Assembly (NCBI GenBank): GCA_943735955.1
Contig: CALSEQ010000006.1
Location: 118,501 to 182,500 of the forward strand
Direction: 5' to 3'
Length of the DNA stretch: 64,000 nucleotides
Source of the DNA: Piscicola geometra
Lineage: Eukaryota; Annelida; Clitellata; Hirudinida; Piscicolidae
Each line of letters opens with the position of its first letter. The first letter of the stretch is position 1. Below are positions 15,301 to 31,505 of this stretch, one piece after another. The notes beneath the pieces were generated by a model. It was given only the letters and a program-made list of their open reading frames with translations. It was not told the origin of the DNA and ran no database searches. The position numbers were made by a program, and so were the translations under genes.

Positions 15301-18300
15301 TTACATATATTGCATATTAACATATATTGCATATTTACATATATTGCATATTTACATATATTGCATATTTACATATATTGCGTATTTACATATATTGCGT
15401 ATTTACATATATTGCATATTTACATATATTGCATATTTACATATATTGCATATTTACATATATTGCATATTAACATATATTGCATATTTACATTTATTGC
15501 ATATTTACATCTATTGCATATTTACATATATTGCATATTTACATATATTGCGTTTTTACATATATTGCATATTAACATATATTGCATATTTACATATATT
15601 GCATATTTACATATATTGCATATTTACATATATTGCATCTTTACATATATTGCATATTTACATATATTGCATATTTACATATATTGCATATTTACATATA
15701 TTGCATATTTACATATATTGCATATTTACATATATTGCATATTTACATATATTGCATATTTACATATATTGCAAATTTACATATATTGCATATTTACATA
15801 TCTTGCATATTTACATATATTGCATATTTACATATATTGCATATTTACATATATTGCATATTTACATGTTTTGCATATTTACATATATTGCATATTAACA
15901 AATATTGCATGTTTACATATATTGCATATTTAAATATATTGCATATTTACATATATTGCATATTTACATATATTGCGTATTTACATATATTGCATATTTA
16001 CATATATTGCAAATTTACATATATTGCATATTAACATATATTGCATATTTACATATATTGCATATTTACATATATTGCATATTTACATAAATTGCGTATT
16101 TACATATATTGCGTATTTACATATATTGCCTATTTACATATATTGCATATTTACATATATTGCATATTTACATATATTGCATATTAACATATATTGCATA
16201 TTTACATTTATTGCATATTTACATCTATTGCATATTTACATATATTGCATATTTACATATATTGCGTTTTTACATATATTGCATATTAACATATATTGCA
16301 TATTTACATATATTGCGTATTTACATATATTGCATATTTACATATATTGCATATTTACATATATTGCATATTTACATATATTGCATATTTACATCTTTTG
16401 CATATTTACATATATTGCATATTTACATATATTGCATACTTACATATATTGCATATTTACATATGTTGCATATTTACATATATTGCATATTTACATATAT
16501 TGCATATTTACATATATTGCGTATTTACATATATTTCGTATTTACATATATTGCATATTTACATATATTGCATATTTATATATATTTCATATTAACATAT
16601 AATGCATATTAACATATATTGCATATTTACATCTATTGCATATTTACATATATTGCATATTTACATATATTGCATATTTACATATATTGCATATTTACAT
16701 ATTTTGCATATTTACATATATTGCATACTTACAGATATTGCATATTTACATATATTGCATATTTACATAGATTGCATATTTATATATATTTCATATTAAC
16801 ATATATTGCATATTAACATATATTGCATATTTACATCTATTGCATGTTTACATATATTGCATATTTACTTATATTGCATATTTACATATATTGCGTATTT
16901 ACATATATTGCATATTTACATATATTGCATATTTACATATATTGCATATTTACATATATTGCAAATTTACATATATTGCATATTAACATATATTGCATAT
17001 TTACATATATTGCATATTTACATATATTGCATATTTACATATATTGCAAATTTACATATATTGCATATTTACATATATTGCATATTTACATATATTGCAT
17101 ATTTACATATATTGCATATTTACATATATTGCATATTTACATATATTGCATATTTACATATATTGCAAATTTACATATATTGCATATTTACATATCTTGC
17201 ATATTTACATATATTGCATATTTACATATATTGCATATTTACATGTTTTGCATATTTACATATATTGCATATTAACAAATATTGCATGTTTACATATATT
17301 GCATATTTAAATATATTGCATATTTACATATATTGCATATTTACATATATTGCGTATTTACATATATTGCATATTTACATATATTGCAAATTTACATATA
17401 TTGCATATTAACATATATTGCATATTTACATATATTGCATATTTACATATATTGCATATTTACATATATTGCGTATTTACATATATTGCGTATTTACATA
17501 TATTGCATATTTACATATATTGCATATTTACATATATTGCATATTTACATATATTGCATATTAACATATATTGCATATTTACATTTATTGCATATTTACA
17601 TCTATTGCATATTTACATATATTGCATATTTACATATATTGCGTTTTTACATATATTGCATATTAACATATATTGCATATTTACATATATTGCGTATTTA
17701 CATATATTGCATATTTACATATATTGCATATTTACATATATTGCATATTTACATATATTGCATATTTACATCTTTTGCATATTTACATATATTGCATATT
17801 TACATATATTGCATACTTACATATATTGCATATTTACATATGTTGCATATTTACATATATTGCATATTTACATATATTGCATATTTACATATATTGCGTA
17901 TTTACATATATTTCGTATTTACATATATTGCATATTTACATATATTGCATATTTATATATATTTCATATTAACATATAATGCATATTAACATATATTGCA
18001 TATTTACATCTATTGCATATTTACATATATTGCATATTTACATATATTGCATATTTACATATATTGCATATTTACATATTTTGCATATTTACATATATTG
18101 CATACTTACAGATATTGCATATTTACATATATTGCATATTTACATAGATTGCATATTTATATATATTTCATATTAACATATATTGCATATTAACATATAT
18201 TGCATATTTACATCTATTGCATGTTTACATATATTGCATATTTACATATATTGCATATTTACATATATTGCGTATTTACATATATTGCATATTTACATAT

Positions 18301-18607
18301 ATTGCAAATTTACATATATTGCATATTAACATATATTGCATATTTACATATATTGCATATTTACATATATTGCATATTTACATATATTCCATATTTGCAT
18401 ATATTGCATATTTACATATATTGCATATTTACATATATTGCATATTTACATATATTGCATATTTACATATATTGCATATTTACATATATTGCAAATTTAC
18501 ATATATTGCATATTTACATATCTTGCATATTTACATATATTGCATATTTACATATATTGCATATTTACATGTTTTGCATATTTACATATATTGCATATTA
18601 ACAAATA
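12318..18607 (+). repeat. Higher-order repeat of 1.33-1.53 kb, five units
   Basis: Units can be counted from the marker attaacaaatattgcat, gtttacat, atttaaatatattgcat. It starts units at about 12,318, 13,661, 15,191, 15,905, 17,282 and 18,608, with spacings of 1,343, 1,530, 714, 1,377 and 1,326 bp, all multiples of 17. Four of the five units also carry the paired atttatatatatttcat cassettes (about 12,986/13,190, 14,330/14,534, 16,574/16,778 and 17,951/18,155). The 714-bp unit lacks them and appears to be a deleted version. Unit-length differences are whole monomers, as expected for unequal exchange. No gene is present. Confidence 0.85.
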
Positions 18608-21004
18608 TTGCATGTTTACATATATTGCATATTTAAATATATTGCATATTTACATATATTGCATATTTACATATATTGCGTATTTACATATATTGCATAT
18701 TTACATATATTGCAAATTTACATATATTGCTTATTAACATATATTGCATATTTACATATATTGCATATTTACATATATTGCATATTTACATATATTGCGT
18801 ATTTACATATATTGCGTATTTACATATATTGCATATTTACATATATTGCATATTTACATATATTGCATATTTACATATATTGCATATTTACATATATTGC
18901 ATCTTTACATATATTGCATATTTACATATATTGCATATTTACATATATTGCATATTTACATATATTGCAAATTTACATATATTGCATATTTACATATATT
19001 GCATATTTACATATATTGCATATTTACATATATTGCATATTTACATATATTGCATATTTACATATATTGCATATTTACATATATTGCAAATTTAAATATA
19101 TTGCATATTTACATATCTTGCATATTTACATATATTGCATATTTACATATATTGCATATTTACATGTTTTGCATATTTACATATATTGCATATTAACAAA
19201 TATTGCATGTTTACATATATTGCATATTTAAATATATTGCATATTTACATATATTGCATATTTACATATATTGCGTATTTACATATATTGCATATTTACA
19301 TATATTGCAAATTTACATATATTGCATATTAACATATATTGCATATTTACATATATTGCATATTTACATATATTGCATATTTACATATATTGCGTATTTA
19401 CATATATTGCGTATTTACATATATTGCATATTTACATATATTGCATATTTACATATATTGCATATTTACATATATTGCATATTTACATATATTGCATATT
19501 TACATATATTGCATCTTTACATATATTGCATATTTACATATATTGCATATTTACATATATTGCATATTGACATATATTGCAAATTTACATATATTGCATA
19601 TTTACATATATTGCATATTTATATATATTGCATATTTACATATCTTGCATATTTACATATTTTGCATATTTACATATATTGCATATTAACAAATATTGCA
19701 TGTTTACATATATTGCATATGTACATATATTGCATATTTACATATATTGCATATTTACATATATTGCATATTTACATATTTTGCATATTTACATATATTG
19801 CATATTTACATATATTGCATATTTACATATATTGCATATTTACATATATTGCATATTTACATATATTGCATATTTACATATATTGCATATTTACATATAT
19901 TGCAAATTTACATATATTGCATATTTACATATCTTGCATATTTACATATATTGCATATTTACATATATTGCATATTTACATGTTTTGCATATTTACATAT
20001 ATTGCATATTAACAAATATTGCATGTTTACATATATTGCATATTTAAATATATTGCATATTTACATATATTGCATATTTACATATATTGCGTATTTACAT
20101 ATATTGCATATTTACATATATTGCAAATTTACATATATTGCTTATTAACATATATTGCATATTTACATATATTGCATATTTACATATATTGCATATTTAC
20201 ATATATTGCGTATTTACATATATTGCGTATTTACATATATTGCATATTTACATATATTGCATATTTACATATATTGCATATTTACATATATTGCATATTT
20301 ACATATATTGCATCTTTACATATATTGCATATTTACATATATTGCATATTTACATATATTGCATATTTACATATATTGCGTATTTACATATATTGCGTAT
20401 TTACATATATTGCATATTTACATATATTGCATATTTACATATATTGCATATTTACATATATTGCATATTTACATATATTGCATATTTACATATATTGCAT
20501 CTTTACATATATTGCATATTTACATATATTGCATATTTACATATATTGCATATTTACATATATTGCAAATTTACATATATTGCATATTTACATATATTGC
20601 ATATTTATATATATTGCATATTTACATATCTTGCATATTTACATATTTTGCATATTTACATATATTGCATATTAACAAATATTGCATGTTTACATATATT
20701 GCATATGTACATATATTGCATATTTACATATATTGCATATTTACATATATTGCATATTTACATATTTTGCATATTTACATATATTGCATATTTACATATA
20801 TTGCATATTTACATATATTGCATATTTACATATATTGCATATTTACATATATTGCATATTTACATATATTGCATATTTACATATATTGCAAATTTACATA
20901 TATTGCATATTTACATATCTTGCATATTTACATATATTGCATATTTACATATATTGCATATTTACATGTTTTGCATATTTACATATATTGCATATTAACA
21001 AATA
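18608..21004 (+). repeat. Composite higher-order unit, first copy (2,397 bp)
   Basis: The unit is built of sub-units that each begin at an attaacaaatattgcat/gtttacat/atttaaat marker: 595 bp (18,608-19,202), 816 bp (19,203-20,018) and 986 bp (20,019-21,004). The 595-bp sub-unit carries an extra C6A monomer next to T17A (gcaaatttaaat, near 19,087). The longer sub-units carry gcatgtttac followed by gcatatgtac near 19,700 and 20,690. The atttatatatatttcat cassette is absent from this whole part of the array. Confidence 0.82.
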
Positions 21005-23044
21005 TTGCATGTTTACATATATTGCATATTTAAATATATTGCATATTTACATATATTGCATATTTACATATATTGCGTATTTACATATATTGCATATTTA
21101 CATATATTGCAAATTTACATATATTGCTTATTAACATATATTGCATATTTACATATATTGCATATTTACATATATTGCATATTTACATATATTGCGTATT
21201 TACATATATTGCGTATTTACATATATTGCATATTTACATATATTGCATATTTACATATATTGCATATTTACATATATTGCATATTTACATATATTGCATC
21301 TTTACATATATTGCATATTTACATATATTGCATATTTACATATATTGCATATTTACATATATTGCAAATTTACATATATTGCATATTTACATATATTGCA
21401 TATTTACATATATTGCATATTTACATATATTGCATATTTACATATATTGCATATTTACATATATTGCATATTTACATATATTGCAAATTTAAATATATTG
21501 CATATTTACATATCTTGCATATTTACATATATTGCATATTTACATATATTGCATATTTACATGTTTTGCATATTTACATATATTGCATATTAACAAATAT
21601 TGCATGTTTACATATATTGCATATTTAAATATATTGCATATTTACATATATTGCATATTTACATATATTGCGTATTTACATATATTGCATATTTACATAT
21701 ATTGCAAATTTACATATATTGCATATTAACATATATTGCATATTTACATATATTGCATATTTACATATATTGCATATTTACATATATTGCGTATTTACAT
21801 ATATTGCGTATTTACATATATTGCATATTTACATATATTGCATATTTACATATATTGCATATTTACATATATTGCATATTTACATATATTGCATCTTTAC
21901 ATATATTGCATATTTACATATATTGCATATTTACATATATTGCATATTTACATATATTGCAAATTTACATATATTGCATATTTACATATATTGCATATTT
22001 ATATATATTGCATATTTACATATCTTGCATATTTACATATTTTGCATATTTACATATATTGCATATTAACAAATATTGCATGTTTACATATATTGCATAT
22101 GTACATATATTGCATATTTACATATATTGCATATTTACATATATTGCATATTTACATATTTTGCATATTTACATATATTGCATATTTACATATATTGCAT
22201 ATTTACATATATTGCATATTTACATATATTGCATATTTACATATATTGCATATTTACATATATTGCATATTTACATATATTGCAAATTTACATATATTGC
22301 ATATTTACATATCTTGCATATTTACATATATTGCATATTTACATATATTGCATATTTACATGTTTTGCATATTTACATATATTGCATATTAACAAATATT
22401 GCATGTTTACATATATTGCATATTTAAATATATTGCATATTTACATATATTGCATATTTACATATATTGCGTATTTACATATATTGCATATTTACATATA
22501 TTGCAAATTTACATATATTGCTTATTAACATATATTGCATATTTACATATATTGCATATTTACATATATTGCATATTTACATATATTGCGTATTTACATA
22601 TATTGCGTATTTACATATATTGCATATTTACATATATTGCATATTTACATATATTGCATATTTACATATATTGCATATTTACATATATTGCATCTTTACA
22701 TATATTGCATATTTACATATATTGCATATTTACATATATTGCATATTTACATATATTGCAAATTTACATATATTGCATATTTACATATATTGCATATTTA
22801 CATATATTGCATATTTACATATATTGCATATTTACATATATTGCATATTTACATATATTGCATATTTACATATATTGCAAATTTAAATATATTGCATATT
22901 TACATATCTTGCATATTTACATATATTGCATATTTACATATATTGCATATTTACATATCTTGCATATTTACATATATTGCATATTTACATATATTGCATA
23001 TTTACATGTTTTGCATATTTACATATATTGCATATTAACAAATA
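21005..23044 (+). repeat. Composite higher-order unit, second copy (2,040 bp)
   Basis: This unit holds sub-units of 595 bp (21,005-21,599), 799 bp (21,600-22,398) and 646 bp (22,399-23,044). The 646-bp sub-unit equals the 595-bp type plus three extra monomers, which repeat the atttacatatcttgcat motif (22,911 and 22,962). It matches the first copy in variant order. The 21,005-21,628 stretch reads the same as 18,608-19,231 in translation in the frames I compared. Confidence 0.82.
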
Positions 23045-24240
23045 TTGCATGTTTACATATATTGCATATTTAAATATATTGCATATTTACATATATTGCA
23101 TATTTACATATATTGCGTATTTACATATATTGCATATTTACATATATTGCAAATTTACATATATTGCTTATTAACATATATTGCATATTTACATATATTG
23201 CATATTTACATATATTGCATATTTACATATATTGCGTATTTACATATATTGCGTATTTACATATATTGCATATTTACATATATTGCATATTTACATATAT
23301 TGCATATTTACATATATTGCATATTTACATATATTGCATCTTTACATATATTGCATATTTACATATATTGCATATTTACATATATTGCATATTTACATAT
23401 ATTGCAAATTTACATATATTGCATATTTACATATATTGCATATTTACATATATTGCATATTTACATATATTGCATATTTACATATATTGCATATTTACAT
23501 ATATTGCATATTTACATATATTGCAAATTTAAATATATTGCATATTTACATATCTTGCATATTTACATATATTGCATATTTACATATATTGCATATTTAC
23601 ATGTTTTGCATATTTACATATATTGCATATTAACAAATATTGCATGTTTACATATATTGCATATTTAAATATATTGCATATTTACATATATTGTATATTT
23701 ACATATATTGCGTATTTACATATATTGCATATTTACATATATTGCAAATTTACATATATTGCATATTAACATATATTGCATATTTACATATATTGCATAT
23801 TTACATATATTGCATATTTACATATATTGCGTATTTACATATATTGCGTATTTACATATATTGCATATTTACATATATTGCATATTTACATATATTGCAT
23901 ATTTACATATATTGCATATTTACATATATTGCATCTTTACATATATTGCATATTTACATATATTGCATATTTACATATATTGCATATTTACATATATTGC
24001 AAATTTACATATATTGCATATTTACATATATTGCATATTTATATATATTGCATATTTACATATCTTGCATATTTACATATTTTGCATATTTACATATATT
24101 GCATATTAACAAATATTGCATGTTTACATATATTGCATATGTACATATATTGCATATTTACATATATTGCATATTTACATATATTGCATATTTACATATT
24201 TTGCATATTTACATATATTGCATATTTACATATATTGCAT
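23045..24240 (+). repeat. Composite higher-order unit, third copy, incomplete
   Basis: This stretch matches 21,005 onward at an offset of 2,040 bp (120 monomers): a 595-bp sub-unit at 23,045-23,639, then a second sub-unit that departs near 24,240 into sequence with acttacat, gcataattac and the returning atttatatatatttcat cassette (about 24,377). One private change is attgtatat near 23,693. Confidence 0.8.
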
Positions 24241-25310
24241 ACTTACATATATTGCATATTTACATATATTGCATAATTACATATATTGCATATTTACATA
24301 TATTGCGTATTTACATATATTGCGTATTTACATATATTTCGTATTTACATATATTGCATATTTACATATATTGCATATTTATATATATTTCATATTAACA
24401 TATATTGCATATTAACATATATTGCATATTTACATCTATTGCATATTTACATATATTTCATATTTACATACATTTCATATTTACATATATTGCATATTTA
24501 CATATATTGCATATTTACATATATTGCATATTAACATATATTGCATATTTACATTTATTGCCTATTTACATATATTGCATATTTACATATATTGCGTTTT
24601 TACATATATTGCATATTAACATATATTGCATATTTACATATATTGCGTATTTACATATATTGCATTTTTACATATATTGCATATTTACATATATTGCATA
24701 TTTACATATATTGCATATTTACATATTTTGCATATTTACATATATTGCATATTTACATATATTGCATACTTACATATATTGCATATTTACATATATTGCA
24801 TATTTATATATATTGCATATTTACATATCTTGCATATTTACATATTTTGCATATTTACATATATTGCATATTAACAAATATTGCATGTTTACATATATTG
24901 CATATGTACATATATTGCATATTTACATATATTGCATATTTACATATATTGCATATTTACATATCTTGCATATTTACATATATTGCATATTTACATATAT
25001 TGCATACTTACATATATTGCATATTTACATATATTGCATAATTACATATATTGCATATTTACATATATTGCGTATTTACATATATTGCGTATTTACATAT
25101 ATTTCGTATTTACATATATTGCATATTTACATATATTGCATATTTATATATATTTCATATTAACATATATTGCATATTAACATATATTGCATATTAACAT
25201 ATATTTCATATTTACATTTATTGCATATTTACATATATTGCATATTTACATATATTGCATATTTACATATATTGCGTTTTTACATATATTGCATATTAAC
25301 ATGTATTGCA
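23980..25310 (+). repeat. 765-bp tandem duplication and transition zone
   Basis: The marker run gcatgtttac/gcatatgtac (about 24,118) through gcataattac (about 24,272), two gcgtatttac monomers and atttatatatatttcat (about 24,377) recurs 765 bp (45 monomers) later at about 24,883-25,142. One difference is atattttgc at about 24,198 against atatcttgc at about 24,963. The zone joins the 18.6-24.2 kb family to the 25-29 kb family. Confidence 0.72.
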
Positions 25311-27486
25311 TATTTACATATATTGCGTATTTACATATATTGCATTTTTACATATATTGCATATTTACATATATTGCATATTTACATATTTTGCATATTT
25401 ACATATTTTGCATATTTACATATATTGCATACTTACAGATATTGCATATTTACATATATTGCATATTTACATATATTGCATATTTATATATATTTCATAT
25501 TAACATAGATTGCATATTAACATATATTGCATATTTACATCTATTGCATATTTACATATATTGCATATTTACATATATTGCATATTTACATATATTGCGC
25601 ATTTACATATATTGCATATTTACATATATTGCAAATTTACATATATTGCATATTAACATATATTGCATATTTACATATATTGCATATTTACATATATTGC
25701 ATATTTACATATATTGCATATTTGCATATATTGCTTTTTTTACATATATTGCATGTTAACATATATTGCATATTTACATACATTGCATATTTACATATAT
25801 TGCATATTTACATATATTGCAAATTTACATATATTGCATATTTACATATATTGCATATTTACATATATTGCATATTTACATATATTGCATATTAACATAT
25901 ATTGCATATTTACATTTATTGCATATTTACATATATTGCATATTTACATATATTGCATATTTACATATATTGCGTTTTTACATATATTGCATATTAACAT
26001 ATATTGCATATTTACATATATTGCGTATTTACATATATTGCATTTTTACATATATTGCATATTTACATATATTGCATATTTACATATATTGCATATTTAC
26101 ATATTTTGCATATTTACATATATTGCATATTTACATATATTGCATACATACCTATATTGCATATTTACATATATTGCATATTTACATATATTGCATATTT
26201 ACATATATTGCATATTTACATATTTTGCATATTTACATATATTGCATATTTACATATATTGCATACTTACAGATATTGCATATTTACATATATTGCATAT
26301 TTACATATATTGCATATTTATATATATTTCATATTAACATATATTGCATATTAACATATATTGCATATTTACATCTATTGCATATTTACATATATTGCAT
26401 ATTTACATATATTGCATATTTACATATATTGCGCATTTACATATATTGCATATTTACATATATTGCAAATTTACATATATTGCATATTAACATATATTGC
26501 ATATTTACATATATTGCATATTTACATATATTACATATTTACATATATTGCATATTTACATATTTTGCATATTTACATATATTGCATATTTACATATATT
26601 GCATACTTACAGATATTGCATATTTACATATATTGCATATTTACATATATTGCATATTTATATATATTTCATATTAACATATATTGCATATTAACATATA
26701 TTGCATATTTACATCTATTGCATATTTACATATATTGCATATTTACATATATTGCATATTTACATATATTGCGCATTTACATATATTGCATATTTACATA
26801 TATTGCGCATTTACATATATTGCATATTTACATATATTGCAAATTTACATATATTGCATATTAACATATATTGCATATTTACATATATTGCATATTTACA
26901 TATATTACATATTTACATATATTGCATATTTACATATTTTGCATATTTACATATATTGCATATTTACATATATTGCATACTTACAGATATTGCATATTTA
27001 CATATATTGCATATTTACATATATTGCATATTTATATATATTTCATATTAACATATATTGCATATTAACATATATTGCATATTTACATCTATTGCATATT
27101 TACATATATTGCATATTTACATATATTGCATATTTACATATATTGCGCATTTACATATATTGCATATTTACATATATTGCAAATTTACATATATTGCATA
27201 TTAACATATATTGCATATTTACATATATTGCATATTTACATATATTGCGTATTTACATATATTGCATATTTGCATATATTGCATATTTACATATATTGCA
27301 TGTTTACATATATTGCATATTTACATACATTGCATATTTACATATATTGCATATTTACATATATTGCAAATTTACATATATTGCATATTTACATATATTG
27401 CATATTTACATATATTGCATATTTACATATATTGCATATTAACATATATTGCATATTTACATATATTGCATATTTACATATATTGC
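25310..27486 (+). repeat. 128-monomer (2,176 bp) unit of the 25-29 kb family, first copy
   Basis: Variant order matches 27,487-28,976 at an offset of 2,177 bp left of the extra t near 25,735 and 2,176 bp right of it. The unit contains several atttatatatatttcat cassettes (about 25,488, 26,317, 26,657 and 27,030). It also has the double change A16G plus T17C (attgcgcatttac), which first appears in the window near 25,597. Inside it a 340-bp step (20 monomers, 26,361 to 26,701) is itself duplicated. Confidence 0.78.
25731..25745 (+). repeat. Monomer junction with a one-base insertion
   Basis: Seven t residues (25,735-25,741) replace the six-base atattt of the normal junction, adding one base. 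This is the only net length change between 6.6 and 49.7 kb. The related monomer in the copy 2,176 bp downstream is normal length, so the change is private to this copy. Confidence 0.9.
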
Positions 27487-28976
27487 ATATTTACATATAT
27501 TGCGTATTTACATATATTGCATTTTTACATATATTGCATATTTACATATATTGCATATTTACATATTTTGCATATTTACATATTTTGCATATTTACATAT
27601 ATTGCATACTTACAGATATTGCATATTTACATATATTGCATATTTACATATATTGCATAATTATATATATTTCATATTAACATAGATTGCATATTAACAT
27701 ATATTGCATATTTACATCTATTGCATATTTACATATATTGCATATTTACATATATTGCATATTTACATATATTGCGCATTTACATATATTGCATATTTAC
27801 ATATATTGCAAATTTACATATATTGCATATTAACATATATTGCATATTTACATATATTGCATATTTACATATATTGCATATTTACATATATTGCATATTT
27901 GCATATATTGCATATTTACATATATTGCATGTTTTCATATATTGCATATTTACATACATTGCATATTTACATATATTGCATATTTACATATATTGCAAAT
28001 TTACATATATTGCATATTTACATATATTGCATATTTACATATATTGCATATTTACATATATTGCATATTAACATATATTGCATATTTACATTTATTGCAT
28101 ATTTACATATATTGCATATTTACATATATTGCATATTTACATATATTGCGTTTTTACATATATTGCATATTAACATATATTGCATATTTACATATATTGC
28201 GTATTTACATATATTGCATTTTTACATATATTGCATATTTACATATATTGCATATTTACATATATTGCATATTTACATATTTTGCATATTTACATATATT
28301 GCATATTTACATATATTGCATACTTACCTATATTGCATATTTACATATATTGCATATTTACATATATTGCATATTTACATATATTGCATATTTACATATT
28401 TTGCATATTTACATATATTGCATATTTACATATATTGCATACTTACAGATATTGCATATTTACATATATTGCATATTTACATATATTGCATATTTATATA
28501 TATTTCATATTAACATATATTGCATATTAACATATATTGCATATTTACATCTATTGCATATTTACATATATTGCATATTTACATATATTGCATATTTACA
28601 TATATTGCGCATTTACATATATTGCATATTTACATATATTGCAAATTTACATATATTGCATATTAACATATATTGCATATTTACATATATTGCATATTTA
28701 CATATATTACATATTTACATATATTGCATATTTACATATTTTGCATATTTACATATATCTCATATTTACATATATTGCATACTTACAGATATTGCATATT
28801 TACATATATTGCATATTTACATATATTGCATATTTATATATATTTCATATTAACATATATTGCATATTAACATATATTGCATATTTACATCTATTGCATA
28901 TTTACATATATTGCATATTTACATATATTGCATATTTACATATATTGCGCATTTACATATATTGCATATTTACATA
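27487..28976 (+). repeat. 128-monomer unit of the 25-29 kb family, second copy, incomplete
   Basis: This stretch pairs with 25,310-26,800. Private differences include gcatgttttcat near 27,928, gcataattatat near 27,657 and acatatatctcat near 28,752. The 340-bp sub-step (28,537 to 28,877) is kept, so it existed before the larger duplication. Confidence 0.76.
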
Positions 28977-29330
28977 TATTGCAAATTTACATATATTGCA
29001 TATTAACATATATTGCATATTTACATATATTGCATATTTACATATATTGCGTATTTACATATATTGCATATTTGCATATATTGCATATTTACATATATTG
29101 CATGTTTACATATATTGCATATTTACATACATTGCATATTTACATATATTGCATATTTACATATATTGCAAATTTACATATATTGCATATTTACATATAG
29201 TGCATATTTACATATATTGCATATTTACATTTATTGCATATTTACATATTTTGCATATTTACATATATTGCATATTAACAAATATTGCATGTTTACATAT
29301 ATTGCATATTTACATATATTGCATATTTAC
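28976..29330 (+). repeat. Junction segment between the two 2,176-bp families
   Basis: Ordinary monomers with gcatgtttac (about 29,102), acatacattgcat, T17A monomers, one T12G monomer (acatatagtgcat, about 29,198) and an attaacaaatattgcat/gtttacat marker (about 29,276). It resembles about 30,070-30,430 at an offset of 1,088 to 1,139 bp. No gene or other feature is visible. Confidence 0.7.
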
Positions 29331-31505
29331 ATATATTGCATATTTACATATATTGCATATTTACATATTTTGCATATTTACATATATTGCATATTTACAT
29401 ATATTGCATACTTACATATATTGCATATTTACATATATTGCATATTTACATATATTGCATATTTACATATATTGCGTATTTACATATATTGCGTATTTAC
29501 ATATATTTCGTATTTACATTAATTGCATATTTACATATATTGCATATTTATATATATTTCATATTAACATATATTGCATATTAACATATATTGCATATTT
29601 ACATCTATTGCATATTTACATATATTTCATATTTACATACATTTCATATTTACATATATTGCATATTTACATATATTGCATATTTACATATATTGCATAT
29701 TAACATATATTGCATATTTACATTTATTGCATATTTACATATATTGCATATTTACATATATTGCATATTTACATATATTGCGTTTTTACATATATTGCAT
29801 ATTAACATATATTGCATATTTACATATATTGCGTATTTACATATATTGCATATTTACATATATTGCATATTTACATATATTGCATATTTACATATATTGC
29901 ATATTTATATATATTGCATATTTATATATATTTCATATTAACATATATTGCATATTAACATATATTGCATATTTACATCTATTGCATATTTACATATATT
30001 GCATATTTACATATATTGCATATTTACATATATTGCGCATTTACATATATTGCATATTTACATATATTGCAAATTTACATATATTGCATATTAACATATA
30101 TTGCATATTTACATATATTGCATATTTACATATATTGCATATTTACATATATTGCATATTTGCAAATATTGCATATTTACATATATTGCATGTTTACATA
30201 TATTGCATATTTACATACATTGCATATTTACATATATTGCATATTTACATATATTGCAAATTTACATATATTGCAGATTTACATATATTGCATATTTACA
30301 TATATTGCATATTTACATTTATTGCATATTTACATATTTTGCATATTTACATATATTGCATATTAACAAATATTGCATGTTTACATATATTGCATATTTA
30401 CATATATTGCATATTAACAAATATTGCATGTTTACATATATTGCATATTTACATATATTGCATATTTACATATATTGCATATTTACATATATTGCATATT
30501 TACATATTTTGCATATTTACATATATTGCATATTTACATATATTGCATACTTACATATATTGCATATTTACATATATTGCATATTTACATATCTTGCATA
30601 TTTACATATATTGCGTATTTACATATATTGCGTATTCACATATAGTTCGTATTTACATTAATTGCATATTTACATATATTGCATATTTATATATATTTCA
30701 TATTAACATATATTGCATATTAACATATATTGCATATTTACATCTATTGCATATTTACATATATTTCATATTTACATACATTTCATATTTACATATATTG
30801 CATATTTACATATATTGCATATTTACATATATTGCATATTAACATATATTGCATATTTACATTTATTGCATATTTACATATATTGCGTTTTTACATATAT
30901 TGCATATTAACATATATTGCATATTTACATATATTGCATATTTACATATATTGCATATTTACATATATTGCATATTTACATATATTGCGTATTTATTTAT
31001 ATTGCATATTTACCTATATTGCAAATTTACATATATTGCATATTAACATATATTGCATATTTACATATAGTGCATATTTACATATATTGCATATTTACAT
31101 CAATTGCATAGTTACATATATTGCATATTTACATATATTGCGTTTTTACATATATTGCATATTAACATATATTGCATATTTACATATATTGCGTATTTAC
31201 ATATATTGCATATTTACATATATTGCATATTTACATATATTGCATATTTACATATATTGCATGTTTACATATATTGCATATTTACATATTTTGCATATTT
31301 ACATATATTGCATATTTACATATATTGCATACTTACATATATTGCATATTTACATATATTGCATATTTACATAAATTGCATATTTACATATATTGCATAT
31401 TTACATATATTGCGTAGTTACATATATTGCGTTTTTACATATATGGCGTATTTATTTATTTTGCATATTTACATATATTGCAAATTTACATATATTGCAT
31501 ATTTA
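29330..31505 (+). repeat. 2,176-bp tandem unit, first copy
   Basis: This unit is followed directly by a second copy at 31,506-33,680, offset 2,176 bp (128 monomers). It contains two partial 1,139-bp sub-units (about 29,574 and 30,713) that share attgcgtatttacat, tatttcgtatttac, acattaattgcat and the atttatatatatttcat cassette. The second half adds the cassette gcgtatttatttatattgc (about 30,988), which recurs to about 51 kb. Plus-strand frames stay open for over 400 codons here, but this reflects repeat composition. Confidence 0.83.
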